Origin: Pseudomonas costantinii
GTDB taxonomy: Bacteria; Pseudomonadota; Gammaproteobacteria; Pseudomonadales; Pseudomonadaceae
DNA: 64,000 bases
Direction of reading: 5' to 3'
Assembly: GCF_001870435.1 (NCBI RefSeq)
Contig: NZ_MDDR01000009.1
Location: forward strand, 58,835 to 122,834
The notes under the pieces are model-generated. The model worked only from the letters and a program-made list of their open reading frames with translations. It was not told where the DNA came from and searched no databases. Shown here piece by piece: positions 48,308 to 58,637 of this stretch. The translations under genes and the position numbers were made by a program. Each line of letters begins with the position of its first letter. Position 1 is the first letter of the stretch.

Positions 48308-49270
48308 ATGTCTGCCTCTATTACCCATGCATCCCATGATGAGCGCCTGCTCACCAGGGAAACGCCCATACAGCGTCGACGAGTACGCGCCGCCTGGCTG
48401 TTTCTGACACCAATGTTGCTGTGTCTGGCCCTGGTGGCGGCCTGGCCGCTACTGCGAACATTCTGGTTCAGCCTGACCGACGCCAACCTGGCGGACACCG
48501 GTGGCGGATCCTTCGTGGGCTTGAGCAATTATCTGTTCCACGACGGTTCCAACTGGTCGGGCATCCTGGTTGATCCACAATGGTGGAACGCTGTGCGCAA
48601 CACGTTGCATTTCACCGTGGTGTCGGTGGGACTGGAAGTCGTTCTGGGGCTGCTGGTGGCGTTGCTGCTGAACATCAAGTTCACAGGCCGCTCCCTGGTG
48701 CGTGCGCTGATTCTGATTCCGTGGGCGATACCTACCATTGTCTCGGCGAAGATCTGGTCATGGATGCTCAACGACCAGTTCGGCATCATCAATCACATGA
48801 TGCTGAGCGTCGGCCTGATTGATGCCCCTCTGGCCTGGACAGCAGATGCAGATCTGTCGATGTGGGCAGTCATCATCGTCGACGTCTGGAAGACCGTACC
48901 TTTTGTCACGCTACTGATGCTGGCTGCCTTGCAGATGCTGCCTAGCGATTGCTATGAAGCCGCCAAGGTCGATGGTATTCACCCGCTGAAAGTGTTCTGG
49001 CGCGTCACGCTTCCACTGTTGATGCCGGCATTGTTGGTGGCGGCGATCTTCCGCATCCTCGATTCCCTGCGGGTATTCGACGTCATCTATGTGCTGACCT
49101 CAAATTCTTCTAGCACCATGAGCATGTCGGTCTATGCGCGCCAACACCTGGTGGAGTTCCAGGATGTTGGCTATGGCAGCGCGGCCTCGACTCTGCTGTT
49201 TCTGGTCGTTGCGGTAATCGCCATGCTTTATCTCTACCTCGGACGCCGTCAAATGGAGGTTCGGTCATGA
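48308..49270 (+). CDS. sugar ABC transporter, MalF-type permease
   Basis: 320 residues with about six transmembrane helices and the EAA loop YEAAKVDGIHPLKVFWRVTL that contacts the ATPase. AAGGAAG lies 9 nt upstream of the ATG. Its stop overlaps the next permease gene as ATGA. Length and order (MalF-like before MalG-like) are typical of carbohydrate uptake family 1. Confidence 0.92.
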   Translation: MSASITHASHDERLLTRETPIQRRRVRAAWLFLTPMLLCLALVAAWPLLRTFWFSLTDANLADTGGGSFVGLSNYLFHDGSNWSGILVDPQWWNAVRNTLHFTVVSVGLEVVLGLLVALLLNIKFTGRSLVRALILIPWAIPTIVSAKIWSWMLNDQFGIINHMMLSVGLIDAPLAWTADADLSMWAVIIVDVWKTVPFVTLLMLAALQMLPSDCYEAAKVDGIHPLKVFWRVTLPLLMPALLVAAIFRILDSLRVFDVIYVLTSNSSSTMSMSVYARQHLVEFQDVGYGSAASTLLFLVVAVIAMLYLYLGRRQMEVRS

Positions 49271-50109
49271 GCCTGCGCCTACTCAAAAAAGCACTGTTGC
49301 GCCTCGGTTTCTGGTGCCTGATCGGGGTTTTGCTGCTGTATGCGGTCTTCCCTTTCTATTACGCCATCGTGACGTCACTAAAGCCGTCCAGTGCCTTGTT
49401 CGAGGTGAGCTACTGGATCGATAGCCCCGACTTCTCCAATTACGCAGCGGTACTCCACCAAGCCTCATTCCTGCGGGCTATCGGTAACTCGCTGGTGGTC
49501 GCGCTTTGCGTGGTGACGCTGGCGCTGTTCCTCAGTGTGACTGCCGCCTATGCCTTGGGAAGGGTGAAATTCCGTGGGCGTGGAACGGTATTAATGATGG
49601 TTCTCGGCGTGTCGATGTTTCCCCAGGTCGCTGTACTGTCGGGGCTGTTCGAAGTGATCCGCGCCCTAGGTCTGTACAACACATCTTGGGCGTTGATCCT
49701 GAGCTACACGATTTTCACCTTGCCCTTCACTGTCTGGGTGCTGACCACGTTCATGGGGCAACTCCCTCATGAACTGGAAGAGGCGGCAATCATGGACGGC
49801 GCTTCGCCCTGGGTCACGCTTACCCGGGTGTTGTTGCCACTGCTATGGCCCGCACTGGTTACCACGGGCTTGTTGGCCTTTATCGCAGCGTGGAACGAGT
49901 TCCTGTTTGCCCTGACCTTCACCCTCACAGACACGCAACGCACGGTGCCGGTCGCCATCGCCTTGATTTCCGGCGGTAGCCCTCATGAGCTGCCGTGGGG
50001 GCTGTTGATGGCCGCATCGGTACTGGTCACCGTCCCACTGGTGATTCTGGTGCTGATCTTCCAACGCCGAATCGTTTCCGGTCTCACTACCGGCGCGTTA
50101 AAGGGTTGA
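49267..50109 (+). CDS. sugar ABC transporter, MalG-type permease
   Basis: 280 residues with six predicted transmembrane helices and the EAA loop LEEAAIMDGASPWVTLTRV. It is translationally coupled to the preceding permease and 27 nt before the ATPase gene. It would form the heterodimeric channel with the MalF-type subunit. Confidence 0.92.
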   Translation: MSLRLLKKALLRLGFWCLIGVLLLYAVFPFYYAIVTSLKPSSALFEVSYWIDSPDFSNYAAVLHQASFLRAIGNSLVVALCVVTLALFLSVTAAYALGRVKFRGRGTVLMMVLGVSMFPQVAVLSGLFEVIRALGLYNTSWALILSYTIFTLPFTVWVLTTFMGQLPHELEEAAIMDGASPWVTLTRVLLPLLWPALVTTGLLAFIAAWNEFLFALTFTLTDTQRTVPVAIALISGGSPHELPWGLLMAASVLVTVPLVILVLIFQRRIVSGLTTGALKG

Positions 50110-50136
50110 TGCCCAACAAATACAAGGAACAGCATC

Positions 50137-51282
50137 GTGATCAAATTGAAGCTAGAAAACGTGAACAAACAATTAGGCGGAGCGCGGATTCTCCGCGACG
50201 TTAGCCTGGAGATTGCTGCGGGTGAATTCGTGGTATTCGTTGGCCCTTCGGGTTGCGGAAAGTCGACCCTGCTGCGACTGATCGCCGGACTGGACTCGAT
50301 CTGCGGTGGCGACCTGCTGATCGACGGGCGACGGGTCAACGACTTGGAGCCGCGCGAGCGTGGCGTCGGCATGGTGTTTCAGTCTTATGCGTTGTACCCG
50401 CACATGAGCGTCTACGACAACATCAGCTTTGGTCTCAAACTGGCCAAGACTGAAAAGAGCAGCCTGCGCGAGCGCGTGCTGAAAACCGCGCAAATCCTGC
50501 AATTGGACACACTGCTGCAACGCAAGCCAAAGGAACTGTCTGGCGGGCAGCGTCAGCGTGTGGCGATGGGTAGGGCCATGGCGCGCGAACCGGACATTTT
50601 GTTGTTCGATGAGCCGCTCTCCAATCTGGATGCATCCTTGCGGGTGCAGATGCGCAACGAAATCGCCCGGCTGCATGATCGACTTGGCTCGACAATGGTC
50701 TACGTCACCCACGATCAGGTGGAGGCGATGACCCTGGCGGATAAAATTGTTGTGCTCAACGGCGGTCGCGTAGAGCAGGTCGGCTCACCGCGTGAACTCT
50801 ATGAGCGTCCAGCAAGCCGCTTTGTCGCCGGTTTCCTCGGCTCGCCCAAAATGAATTTTCTGGCGGCACGCCTGCAGGCCCCGGGAGCCACCAGCCTGGT
50901 CGACGCCCCCGTGTTGGGCATGACCACCCTGCCCTTCGAGAGCGCCGACCTGGCGGCGGGTACGCTGCTGACCCTGGGGGTTCGCCCCGAGCACATTTCG
51001 CTCAAAGCGGCAGAGGCAGACGCCGGAATCGTCGTGACCGGGGTCGAATACCTTGGCAGCGAAACGTATGTGCACCTCGAAACAGGTCAGGACGAGCCAC
51101 TGATCTGTCGTTGTGAGGTCAGCGCCGGCTGGCAGGCTGGCGATCGGGTCGAGCTGCAGCTGGACATCGGCAACCTGCACCTGTTCGGCGAGGACGGCAC
51201 TGCCTTGAAGCGCCCCCCCCACACCGTTGAAAACCCGCGCAGTGATGTCTCCCTGCACGCAGTCCGAGTACAGGCCCTATGA
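50137..51282 (+). CDS. sugar ABC transporter, MalK/UgpC-type ATPase
   Basis: 381 residues. Walker A GPSGCGKSTLLRLI, signature LSGGQRQRVAMGRAM and Walker B ILLFDEPLSNLDA are canonical; the C-terminal ~140 residues form the MalK-type OB-fold regulatory domain (GVRPEHISL). The start is a GTG at 50137. The end overlaps the hydrolase start as ATGA, linking transport to hydrolysis. Confidence 0.94.
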   Translation: MIKLKLENVNKQLGGARILRDVSLEIAAGEFVVFVGPSGCGKSTLLRLIAGLDSICGGDLLIDGRRVNDLEPRERGVGMVFQSYALYPHMSVYDNISFGLKLAKTEKSSLRERVLKTAQILQLDTLLQRKPKELSGGQRQRVAMGRAMAREPDILLFDEPLSNLDASLRVQMRNEIARLHDRLGSTMVYVTHDQVEAMTLADKIVVLNGGRVEQVGSPRELYERPASRFVAGFLGSPKMNFLAARLQAPGATSLVDAPVLGMTTLPFESADLAAGTLLTLGVRPEHISLKAAEADAGIVVTGVEYLGSETYVHLETGQDEPLICRCEVSAGWQAGDRVELQLDIGNLHLFGEDGTALKRPPHTVENPRSDVSLHAVRVQAL

Positions 51283-52781
51283 CCATGCCGTCAAATAACA
51301 TCAGCGATCCAATGTCTTCCTGCCTCGACCTTGCGCAGCGTGCACTGACTGATGGCCTGTCTCGCGTCATCCAGGATTATCGACCCGATTATCATATCGC
51401 CCCCCCGGCAGGCTGGATGAACGACCCTAACGGGGTCGTGTACTTTCGTGGCGAATACCACGTGTTCTATCAACATTACCCCTTCGAAGCCAAATGGGGC
51501 CCTATGTATTGGGGGCACGCCAAGAGTGCCGACCTGGTTCATTGGCAGCACCTGCCCATCGCGCTGGCACCTGGCGAAGACTTCGACCGTGACGGTTGTT
51601 TTTCCGGTAGTGCCGTGGTGTGTGGAGAGACCTTGGCCCTGATCTACACCGGCCACACCTGGCTGGGAGAAGTGGGGGATGAACGCTTGATCCGTCAAGT
51701 TCAGTGCCTGGCCACCAGCACTGACGGCATCCAGTTCGTCAAGCATGGCGCCGTCATCGAGACCCCACCGCAAGACACCATCATGCACTTTCGTGACCCC
51801 AAGGTATGGAAGGAAAATGGCTGCTGGTACCTCATTGTCGGCGCACGCCTGGGCGATACGCCGCTGCTGCCGTTGTACCGTTCCACCGATCTGCACGCCT
51901 GGGAGTTTCTCGACTATGTGGCAAGCGGCAGCGAGGGTGATGGCTATATGTGGGAATGCCCGGACCTGTTTCGGCTAAACGGACACGATGTACTGCTGTA
52001 CTCCCCTCAAGGTATGCAGTCCGAAGGTTACGAACGGCTCAACAAGTACCAGACGGGTTACCGCGTGGGCCGACTCGACAACGAGTGGCACTTCACTGGC
52101 GGGCCGTTTATCGAGCTGGATAATGGCCACGACTTCTATGCCGCACAAACGCTATTGGCCCCCGATGGTCGGCGCCTCGTGTGGGCGTGGCTCGACATGT
52201 GGGAAAGCCCGATGCCAAGCCAGGCCCATCATTGGTGCGGCATGCTCGGGTTGCCACGCGAGCTTGAACTCAGCGCAGATCGCCTTTGCATGTTTCCGGC
52301 ACGGGAGCTCACCGCTCTGCGCCAGGCAGCGTTGCCGAGTACGCCCTGGTGGGATGAGTCGGGAACCCGGGACGTGCCGCACGTGAATGGCGATAGGCTG
52401 GAAATCCATGTGCACCTGGATGTGCTCGGCTGCACCGATGGGCACTTGGGGATCGCCTTGCGCTGTAGCGACGATGGCCATGAACAGACCCTGCTCTACT
52501 ACGATGCGGTGTTGCAGCGCCTGGTACTTGACCGCAGCCACTCAGGCGCACAAGTCACCGGTCAGCGCAGCGTGGCGATAGACCCGACACAAGGGGTGCT
52601 GGCACTGCGGGTGTTCCTCGATCGTTCGTCCATTGAGGTATTCGACGAAAACGGGCGCTTCAGCCTCAGCAGTCGCCTATACCCACAGCCCGGTAGTTTG
52701 GGTGTGAAGCTTGTTGCAAGCGGGAGTGGCGGACGTGTCTCGATTTCCAGGGCATGGTCTCTCGCCTCGGGATGGTTATGA
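51279..52781 (+). CDS. GH32 beta-fructofuranosidase (sucrose hydrolase type)
   Basis: 500 residues. The three GH32 acidic motifs are intact: AGWMNDPNGV (nucleophile Asp), HFRDPKVW (transition-state Asp) and YMWECPDLF (acid/base Glu). A C-terminal beta-sandwich follows (RVFLDRSSIEVFDENGRFS). No signal peptide is present, so it works in the cytoplasm on imported sucrose or a short fructoside, delivering fructose for the PfkB kinase. It could use sucrose or sucrose-6-phosphate; transport by ABC rather than PTS favours the free sugar. Confidence 0.93.
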   Translation: MTMPSNNISDPMSSCLDLAQRALTDGLSRVIQDYRPDYHIAPPAGWMNDPNGVVYFRGEYHVFYQHYPFEAKWGPMYWGHAKSADLVHWQHLPIALAPGEDFDRDGCFSGSAVVCGETLALIYTGHTWLGEVGDERLIRQVQCLATSTDGIQFVKHGAVIETPPQDTIMHFRDPKVWKENGCWYLIVGARLGDTPLLPLYRSTDLHAWEFLDYVASGSEGDGYMWECPDLFRLNGHDVLLYSPQGMQSEGYERLNKYQTGYRVGRLDNEWHFTGGPFIELDNGHDFYAAQTLLAPDGRRLVWAWLDMWESPMPSQAHHWCGMLGLPRELELSADRLCMFPARELTALRQAALPSTPWWDESGTRDVPHVNGDRLEIHVHLDVLGCTDGHLGIALRCSDDGHEQTLLYYDAVLQRLVLDRSHSGAQVTGQRSVAIDPTQGVLALRVFLDRSSIEVFDENGRFSLSSRLYPQPGSLGVKLVASGSGGRVSISRAWSLASGWL

Positions 52782-52863
52782 GCAGCGTCATTGGAGTCGC
52801 GAGAAGCGCAAACCATGTGTCATGTGTCATGATTCTTCGTCAATCTGACCGGTTTCTCCTCGC

Positions 52864-53856
52864 ATGACTTCAGTGAAAGACGTTGCACAGCTGGCCGGCG
52901 TGTCCCTGATGACGGTTTCTCGAGCGCTCAGCAATCCGGAAAAATTGAGCCCCGAAACCTATCAGCGGGTGCGTCGTGCCATTGACGAACTGCAATTCGT
53001 ACCGAGCATGTCGGCGCGAAAGATTCGCGGCGACAACCTCCAGAGTCGAACCATCGGTGTGTTCGCACTGGACACTGCTACAACACCGTTTGCTGTCGAG
53101 TTACTGCTGTCCATCGAACAGACCGCACAGCAAGCTGGCTGGAATGTCTTTATCCTCAACCTGCTAAGCAACCCGCCCACCGACCAGAATATCGACCTGA
53201 TGCTATCGCACCGTCCCGACGGGCTGATCTTCAGTGCCATGGGGTTACGCCAGGTGTGCATTCCTGAGCGATTGAAAAGTAAACCCCTGGTACTCGCCAA
53301 TTGCCTGGCCGATGACAGTCGCCTGGTGAGTTATGTGCCAGACGACGAAGCGGGGCAGTATCGAGCCGTACATCACGCGTTGAGCCAGGGCTATCGGCGC
53401 CCTCTGTGTATCAACCTGCCAAAACAGAGTCTGGCCTGGAACCTGCGACAAAAAGGTCTGCAGCGTGCCTGTCAGGCATTCGGCCTGGCGCCTGACGCAC
53501 TGCTGCAATACGACCTTTCTGATCATGACGCCTATGGTGAAACCGCAGCCATCCTCGACCGGCACATCATTGATGGCCGTCCCCAATTCGACATTCTGAT
53601 CTGTGGCAACGACCGCATTGCCTTTTGTGCCTATCAGCTATTGTTGGGCCGTGGCCTGAAAGTTCCCGACGATGTCGCCGTGCTCGGCTACGACAACATG
53701 ATCGGTATTGCTGAGCTGTTCATCCCGCCGCTGACCACGGTGCAACTGCCGTACTACGAGATCGGTCGCAAGGCTGCCCTGCACCTGATCGAGACCCTCG
53801 ACGTATCGGGAGCCCAGCCAGTTGATTGTCCATTAGTGGTTAGGGCATCGCTATAA
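52864..53856 (+). CDS. LacI/GalR-family regulator of the sucrose-type locus
   Basis: 330 residues. The N-terminal headpiece VKDVAQLAGVSLMTVSRALS is a LacI helix-turn-helix, followed by the hinge and a periplasmic-binding-protein-like sensor domain. It is the last gene on the plus strand, 82 bp after the hydrolase. It probably represses the divergent porin/ABC promoters through the palindrome at 46970-46981 and is released by a sugar. Confidence 0.92.
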   Translation: MTSVKDVAQLAGVSLMTVSRALSNPEKLSPETYQRVRRAIDELQFVPSMSARKIRGDNLQSRTIGVFALDTATTPFAVELLLSIEQTAQQAGWNVFILNLLSNPPTDQNIDLMLSHRPDGLIFSAMGLRQVCIPERLKSKPLVLANCLADDSRLVSYVPDDEAGQYRAVHHALSQGYRRPLCINLPKQSLAWNLRQKGLQRACQAFGLAPDALLQYDLSDHDAYGETAAILDRHIIDGRPQFDILICGNDRIAFCAYQLLLGRGLKVPDDVAVLGYDNMIGIAELFIPPLTTVQLPYYEIGRKAALHLIETLDVSGAQPVDCPLVVRASL

Positions 53857-54077
53857 AATTCAGTTAATTCGGTGATAGCGCGCCCGCTTGCTTTCGATTT
53901 GCCACTGGCCTGCCACCGACCGCTTAAGCCCAAAGGGTCAGTCACGACATGCACAAAACGGCCAGAAGTCGTCATTCTTCAAATCTCACCGCCCCTCAGA
54001 TCGCAACAGACGCTTTCTTGGCGATTATCAGCTCAGTGGAAATATTCAACTTCTCCTTTCTCCCCATTCAGCAAAAC

Positions 54078-54109
54078 GCATTGGGCCGGTGACCAAACCG
54101 ACCCAATGC
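54078..54109 (-). terminator. hairpin between LacI gene and aldehyde dehydrogenase gene
   Basis: GCATTGGGCCGGT and ACCGACCCAATGC pair with one mismatch over a 6-nt loop. On the minus strand a TTTT run follows, so it can terminate the homoserine dehydrogenase/aldehyde dehydrogenase transcript; it may also serve the convergent LacI gene. Confidence 0.65.
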
Positions 54110-54140
54110 CATACGAGTGGATCCATTTACCGCGAATCGA

Positions 54141-55553
54141 CTAACCCAACGTGTTAAGGCACACCACCTTGGGTTGGGTCATTTCCTCGTAGGCAAAACG
54201 CACCCCTTCCCGGCCCAGGCTACCGTACTTGGAACCGCCAAACGGCATCGCATCGAAGCGGTAGTCGGAAGAGTCGTTGATCATCACTCCCCCGGCTTCG
54301 ATCCTCCGTGCGGCGCTCATCGCGGTTGCCAGATCATTGGTGAAGATCCCGGCATGCAGGCTGTATTCGGGCTCATTGGCCAAAGCGATGGCTTCATCGA
54401 AGGTTTCGAAAAGCTGCAATACCACCACCGGAGCGAAGACTTCATTGCGCCAGAGTCGACTGGCGTGATCGACGTTTTCCAGCACGGTGGCGGCGTAGCA
54501 CGATCCTACACGCCGATGGCCGCAGAGCAACGTGGCGCCCTCTTGCAAGGCCTCGCTGACCACTTGCTCGGCATTCTGCGCGGCTTGCGCAGTAATCATG
54601 GGGCCGATATCGGTATCGGCCAGCAATGGATCGCCGACCGCAAGCGCACGGGCCTGGCTGACGAATCGCTCTCGGAACGCTTCATAAACCGACGCCTGAA
54701 TCAGCAAGCGCTGAGTGCCTACGCAGTTCTGCCCCGCTGCCCAAAAGGCTCCGGACACGCAACTCTCGACAGCGGCCTCAAGGTCGCAGTCGCCCATGAC
54801 GATTACCGGAGCATTACCGCCCAGGTCCATGGCCAGTTTCTTCAACCCGGCCGTGCGGGCGATCTGCTCTGCGGTGACGAAACCGCCGGTGAAGGAAATC
54901 ATCCGCACCTCACGGGCGGCGACCAACGCCTTGCCCAGTTCCGCGCCGCCGGTGGCGACGGTAACCACTGATTCAGGCAAGCCTGCCGCGACCAGATAAG
55001 ACACCAGTTTAATGGCCGACAATGGCGCGAGCTCAGAGGGTTTGAGAATCACCGCGTTACCGCCCGCAATGGCCGGACCGAGTTTGTGCGCCACCAGGTT
55101 CAACGGATCGTTGTACGGCGTGATCGCAACGATCAGCCCCAGAGGTTCACGGGAAAACCAGCCCTGACGCGATTCGGAGCCTTCATAAGCGTCGAAAGGC
55201 ACCACTTCCCCTGCATTGCGCCTGGCCTCCTCGGCCGACAGCTTGAGGGTGTTGACGCAACGCTTGACCTCCTTTTCCGCCTGTTTGAGGGTCTTCCCTG
55301 CCTCGTCGACGATCAGCCTGGCAAACACACCGGCATCATGTTCGACGTTGATTGCGGCTTGCTCAAGAATGCGAGCCCGACGATGACGCGCTAACGCGGC
55401 GCACGCTCGTGCACCACTGCGTCCTGTCTCCAATAACTGCGGAACTTGCGACACACAGACATTCGTTACGCTACCTATGAGGGAACCGTCATAGGCGTTA
55501 AAGACTTCAATAGGCGGCTCCACGATATCCAGAACCAGGCGCGATAATTTCAC
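54141..55553 (-). CDS. NAD(P)-dependent aldehyde dehydrogenase
   Basis: 470 residues. The catalytic Cys is in [10 protein letters not shown], the base Glu region is [13 protein letters not shown] and the cofactor region [13 protein letters not shown] precedes them. A GTG at 55553 lies 4 nt after the homoserine dehydrogenase stop, so the two are co-expressed. It resembles the lactaldehyde/semialdehyde group. Given its partner, aspartate semialdehyde is a plausible substrate, which would give aspartate; this is inference. Confidence 0.85.
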   Translation of the reverse strand: MKLSRLVLDIVEPPIEVFNAYDGSLIGSVTNVCVSQVPQLLETGRSGARACAALARHRRARILEQAAINVEHDAGVFARLIVDEAGKTLKQAEKEVKRCVNTLKLSAEEARRNAGEVVPFDAYEGSESRQGWFSREPLGLIVAITPYNDPLNLVAHKLGPAIAGGNAVILKPSELAPLSAIKLVSYLVAAGLPESVVTVATGGAELGKALVAAREVRMISFTGGFVTAEQIARTAGLKKLAMDLGGNAPVIVMGDCDLEAAVESCVSGAFWAAGQNCVGTQRLLIQASVYEAFRERFVSQARALAVGDPLLADTDIGPMITAQAAQNAEQVVSEALQEGATLLCGHRRVGSCYAATVLENVDHASRLWRNEVFAPVVVLQLFETFDEAIALANEPEYSLHAGIFTNDLATAMSAARRIEAGGVMINDSSDYRFDAMPFGGSKYGSLGREGVRFAYEEMTQPKVVCLNTLG

Positions 55554-55557
55554 AGGT

Positions 55558-56607
55558 TTACTCCTGGTTGCGTGCAATGGATTGATGGATGCTAATGATG
55601 TCCGAGAGCAGCGCAAACGCTGTTTCCGTGCGCCCGGCTCCCGGTCCCGAAACCGTCACCGCACCGAGCAGTTCGGAGGTAAACGACACCGCGTTCGTTG
55701 CGCCGCCAACACTGGCCAGCGGATGGTCGTTGTTCAACAGCCGCGGTTCGACACTGGCACTGATCGAGCCATCGGCATGACGCATCGCCGACCCGATCAG
55801 CTTCCAGCGAGCGCCGTCCTGCCGGGCTTTTTCGATGTCGCCAAGGCTGAGGGAGGAAATGCCACTGCACGTGACGTCGCTGACCGTCAGCTTCGCGTCC
55901 AGCAGTTCATTCGCCAGGATCACCACCTTGAGGCGTACGTCATGACCCTCGACATCCGCCGTCGGGTCGGCTTCGGCGTAGCCCAGCTCCTGAGCCTTGC
56001 TGACGGCCTCGGCAAACCCCAGGCCTCCTTCCATGCTGGTCAGCACGAAGTTGGACGTGCCGTTGAGAACTCCTTCAAAACCGACAATGGAGCTGCCGGC
56101 CAGCGCCTGCCTGGCCAGGCGAATCACCGGCGTGCCGCTCATGACCGAGCCTTCGTATTCAAAGGCGACATGCTTGCGTCGAGCCAGTGCCTTGAGCTCG
56201 GCGCCGTGCAAAGCGATCGGGCCCTTGTTGGTGGTGACGACATGTTGGCCGCCCTCCAGCGCCCAACGGCAGAACGAAGTCGCCGGTTCACCGTCCACCG
56301 GGTTGGTAAACGTGGCTTCAACAATAATGTCCGCGCCGCAATCCTTGATCACCGCTTCATTGAGGGCTGTGACGTCGCCACCCGACAGTTGCGCCAATGC
56401 ACCTTTGACTGCCGGCAATTGGGCGAGCACATTGGCGTCCAGCCCTTCGCGGCCAATCACCGAACCGAGAAACAAGTCAGTCAAACCGACGATTTTCAGG
56501 GTGAAACCCAGTTCTGTTTTCCACTGTTCGTTACGTTCGGCAATCAGCTGAGCCAATGCCCGGTTAACACCGCCAAAGCCAACCAGCGCCAATTTGTATT
56601 CAGTCAT
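55558..56607 (-). CDS. homoserine dehydrogenase, short form without ACT domain
   Basis: 349 residues. The NAD(P) loop [13 protein letters not shown], the central [11 protein letters not shown] and the catalytic region [30 protein letters not shown] (shortened here to its start [20 protein letters not shown]) define the family. It lacks the C-terminal ACT domain that gives feedback control in the ~430-residue housekeeping Hom of Pseudomonas. Coupled to an aldehyde dehydrogenase, it may run in the homoserine-oxidising direction. Confidence 0.9.
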   Translation of the reverse strand: MTEYKLALVGFGGVNRALAQLIAERNEQWKTELGFTLKIVGLTDLFLGSVIGREGLDANVLAQLPAVKGALAQLSGGDVTALNEAVIKDCGADIIVEATFTNPVDGEPATSFCRWALEGGQHVVTTNKGPIALHGAELKALARRKHVAFEYEGSVMSGTPVIRLARQALAGSSIVGFEGVLNGTSNFVLTSMEGGLGFAEAVSKAQELGYAEADPTADVEGHDVRLKVVILANELLDAKLTVSDVTCSGISSLSLGDIEKARQDGARWKLIGSAMRHADGSISASVEPRLLNNDHPLASVGGATNAVSFTSELLGAVTVSGPGAGRTETAFALLSDIISIHQSIARNQE

Positions 56608-56733
56608 TTTTATGCCCTTGATCCGGGTGATGGGTTGTTGGGCACTAGGTTAGGGATGGGCCCAGGGCAGTGAAATAGGTCAATTTGCTCTATTTTATGG
56701 GCGTTTTGACCAGTGCCCGGACAAAGCTTCAGG

Positions 56734-56763
56734 CATAAAAAAAGCCAACGCGAGTTGGCTTTT
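56734..56763 (-). terminator. Rho-independent terminator of the Lrp gene
   Basis: On the minus strand AGCCAAC and GTTGGCT form a stem over a 4-nt loop, followed by seven T residues. It lies 19 bp beyond the Lrp-family stop and separates that unit from the homoserine dehydrogenase gene. Confidence 0.9.
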
Positions 56764-56781
56764 GGCAGCACGAAAAATGGG

Positions 56782-57219
56782 TTAAACGACAGATGACAGC
56801 ACGAAGGAGGTCACGGTGTTTTCTACTCCAGGCAACGCGGCAATTTCAGTCCAGACCTTGTGCACCCGCTGCGGGCTCGCAGCGCCCACCCGCAGCATCA
56901 GGTCGAACTCGCCGCTCATGACATCGCACTGGATGACCTCCGGAATGGCCCGCAGCGCTTGCAACACTTCCGTCCCCCGCATTCGGTCGTAGCGGTAAAC
57001 AAAAATCACCGCGTTGATGTTCGACGTCGCTTGTCGCCCCTCCCCCGTGCGTACCGTATATCCCTGTATTACACCGTCGCGTTCAAGTCTTTCTATGCGC
57101 TGGCGCACCGCATTGCGTGACAGATTGACCTTGGCCGCCAGTTCGGCGTGTGCAGCCCTGGCATTGAGCTGTAGTTGCGCGATGATCAGTTCATCTAGAG
57201 GGTCCAGAATTCGCTTCAC
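56782..57219 (-). CDS. Lrp/AsnC-family regulator
   Basis: 145 residues from the GTG at 57219, which has AGGAGG 4 nt upstream; the longer frame to 57366 lies inside the threonine synthase gene. The helix-turn-helix reads LDELIIAQLQLNARAAHAEL and LSRNAVRQRIERLERDGVI, and a RAM ligand domain follows. It probably senses an amino acid and controls the surrounding homoserine/threonine genes. It lies 22 nt after threonine synthase. Confidence 0.93.
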   Translation of the reverse strand: MKRILDPLDELIIAQLQLNARAAHAELAAKVNLSRNAVRQRIERLERDGVIQGYTVRTGEGRQATSNINAVIFVYRYDRMRGTEVLQALRAIPEVIQCDVMSGEFDLMLRVGAASPQRVHKVWTEIAALPGVENTVTSFVLSSVV

Positions 57220-57241
57220 TTGGCCTCCTGTTGTCGCGCTT

Positions 57242-58621
57242 TCAAAGCGCGCCGAGCAGCTCATGGATGGTGTCGAGATCGTCCGGTTGAATCCGGTAAA
57301 CCTGCGCCTGTCCTTGCGTCGGGACCTCAGGTTGCAACTCCGCCACACTGATGCCCAACTCGCCAAGCAGTGCCGCCGACTTGACCGGTGAGATTTCCCC
57401 CAGGGTCACCATTGGCGCCACCAGGCTTCGCCGATACAATCGGGCGGCCAGCACACCAGTGGCCGTGTGCGGGTCGATGACGTATCCCGTGTCGCGATAC
57501 AGCGAGGTGATTTCCGTCAGCGTCTGCTCATCACTGACCGCGTAGGAGTCGATGATCATCCGCGCCTGCAACCAGAACTCGTTGGCGATGACCATCTCAC
57601 CGCTGGACTCGAACCCCTCCATCAGGGCACACACCGCCTGGTCGTCACGCCCGTAGAGTTCCCAGAGAAAACGTTCCAAATTGGAAAAGATCGACAGGTC
57701 CATGGCAGGCGAAAGCGTCTTGTTGGCTCGTGACCTACTGTAGTGGTTCTTCTGAAACAACTGATGCAACGCGTCATTCTGGTTGGTCGCAACAATCATC
57801 TGGGTGATCGGCAGGCCCATTTTTTGCGCGATATAGCCTGCATACACCTCGGCAAAACTCGCCGCAGGCACGCTGAAACCGATCGGACGCTGCCCCCCCC
57901 CCAGTTGCAGCACCGCGTGGAAGTAAAACACCAGTTGCGCCAACACACTGACCCAGTTACTCGAGTTGAAACTGATCACCTCGTACTGCGCATACGGCCA
58001 TTGTCGGAACAACTGGGTGACGATGGTCTGGCACTCGTCGAAGCTGCCGTTGACTGCAAACTGATGAACCCTTGGGTGCGCCGCTGCGTGCAGATGCTGG
58101 AGTTGGTCCAGGGGGACACCCTTCGCTGGGTAAAACACCACCACGCAGGTGTCCTCGCAGTGCTTGAACGCCTCGATGGCCGCCAGCCCGGTATCGCCGT
58201 TGGTGGCACCGATCACCACCCCGCGACGCCCGCGTTTACGCAGAAAATACGACACCAGCCGTGCCTGCAACTGCGCGGCAAAATCCTTCGAGGAGCGAGT
58301 CGGCCCGTGGAACAGTTCCAGCACCCACTCGTTACGATCGACCTGATGCAAAGGTGCCAGGGAGCGATGGCTAAATTGACTGCCAGCCTCTTTGAGCATG
58401 CGCTTGAGGTCTGTCTCGGGGATCGCCTCCCCCACAAACGGACTGATCACCCTGAAGGCCAGTTCGTCATAGGGCAAGGTCGACCAGTTGGCGATGTCCT
58501 GCGATTCAAACAGCGGCAGCTCGAGCGGTACGAACAGCCCACCGTCCTCGGCAATGCCAGACAATACGACCTGTTCGAAGTCGACCTGCACGGCCGAATT
58601 TCGGGTACTCACATAACGCAT
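57242..58621 (-). CDS. thrC: threonine synthase (likely second copy)
   Basis: 459 residues. The start YVSTRNSAVQVDFEQVVLSGIAEDGGLFVP and the PLP-lysine segment HGPTRSSKDFAAQL are those of threonine synthase; the usual lysine context is GPTxxFKDF, so Ser replaces Phe here. ATNGDTGLAA is the phosphate-binding loop. It converts phosphohomoserine to threonine and inorganic phosphate. In Pseudomonas the housekeeping thrC lies beside the long hom gene, so this copy, between regulators, is probably accessory. Confidence 0.88.
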   Translation of the reverse strand: MRYVSTRNSAVQVDFEQVVLSGIAEDGGLFVPLELPLFESQDIANWSTLPYDELAFRVISPFVGEAIPETDLKRMLKEAGSQFSHRSLAPLHQVDRNEWVLELFHGPTRSSKDFAAQLQARLVSYFLRKRGRRGVVIGATNGDTGLAAIEAFKHCEDTCVVVFYPAKGVPLDQLQHLHAAAHPRVHQFAVNGSFDECQTIVTQLFRQWPYAQYEVISFNSSNWVSVLAQLVFYFHAVLQLGGGQRPIGFSVPAASFAEVYAGYIAQKMGLPITQMIVATNQNDALHQLFQKNHYSRSRANKTLSPAMDLSIFSNLERFLWELYGRDDQAVCALMEGFESSGEMVIANEFWLQARMIIDSYAVSDEQTLTEITSLYRDTGYVIDPHTATGVLAARLYRRSLVAPMVTLGEISPVKSAALLGELGISVAELQPEVPTQGQAQVYRIQPDDLDTIHELLGAL

Positions 58622-58637
58622 GGTTGGCTCCGGCCAT

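Noticed and set aside
54117..54971. Plus-strand frame of 284 codons
   Set aside because: Antisense to the aldehyde dehydrogenase, which has complete catalytic motifs.
55582..56673. Plus-strand frame of 363 codons
   Set aside because: It is the antisense shadow of homoserine dehydrogenase; no family resemblance.
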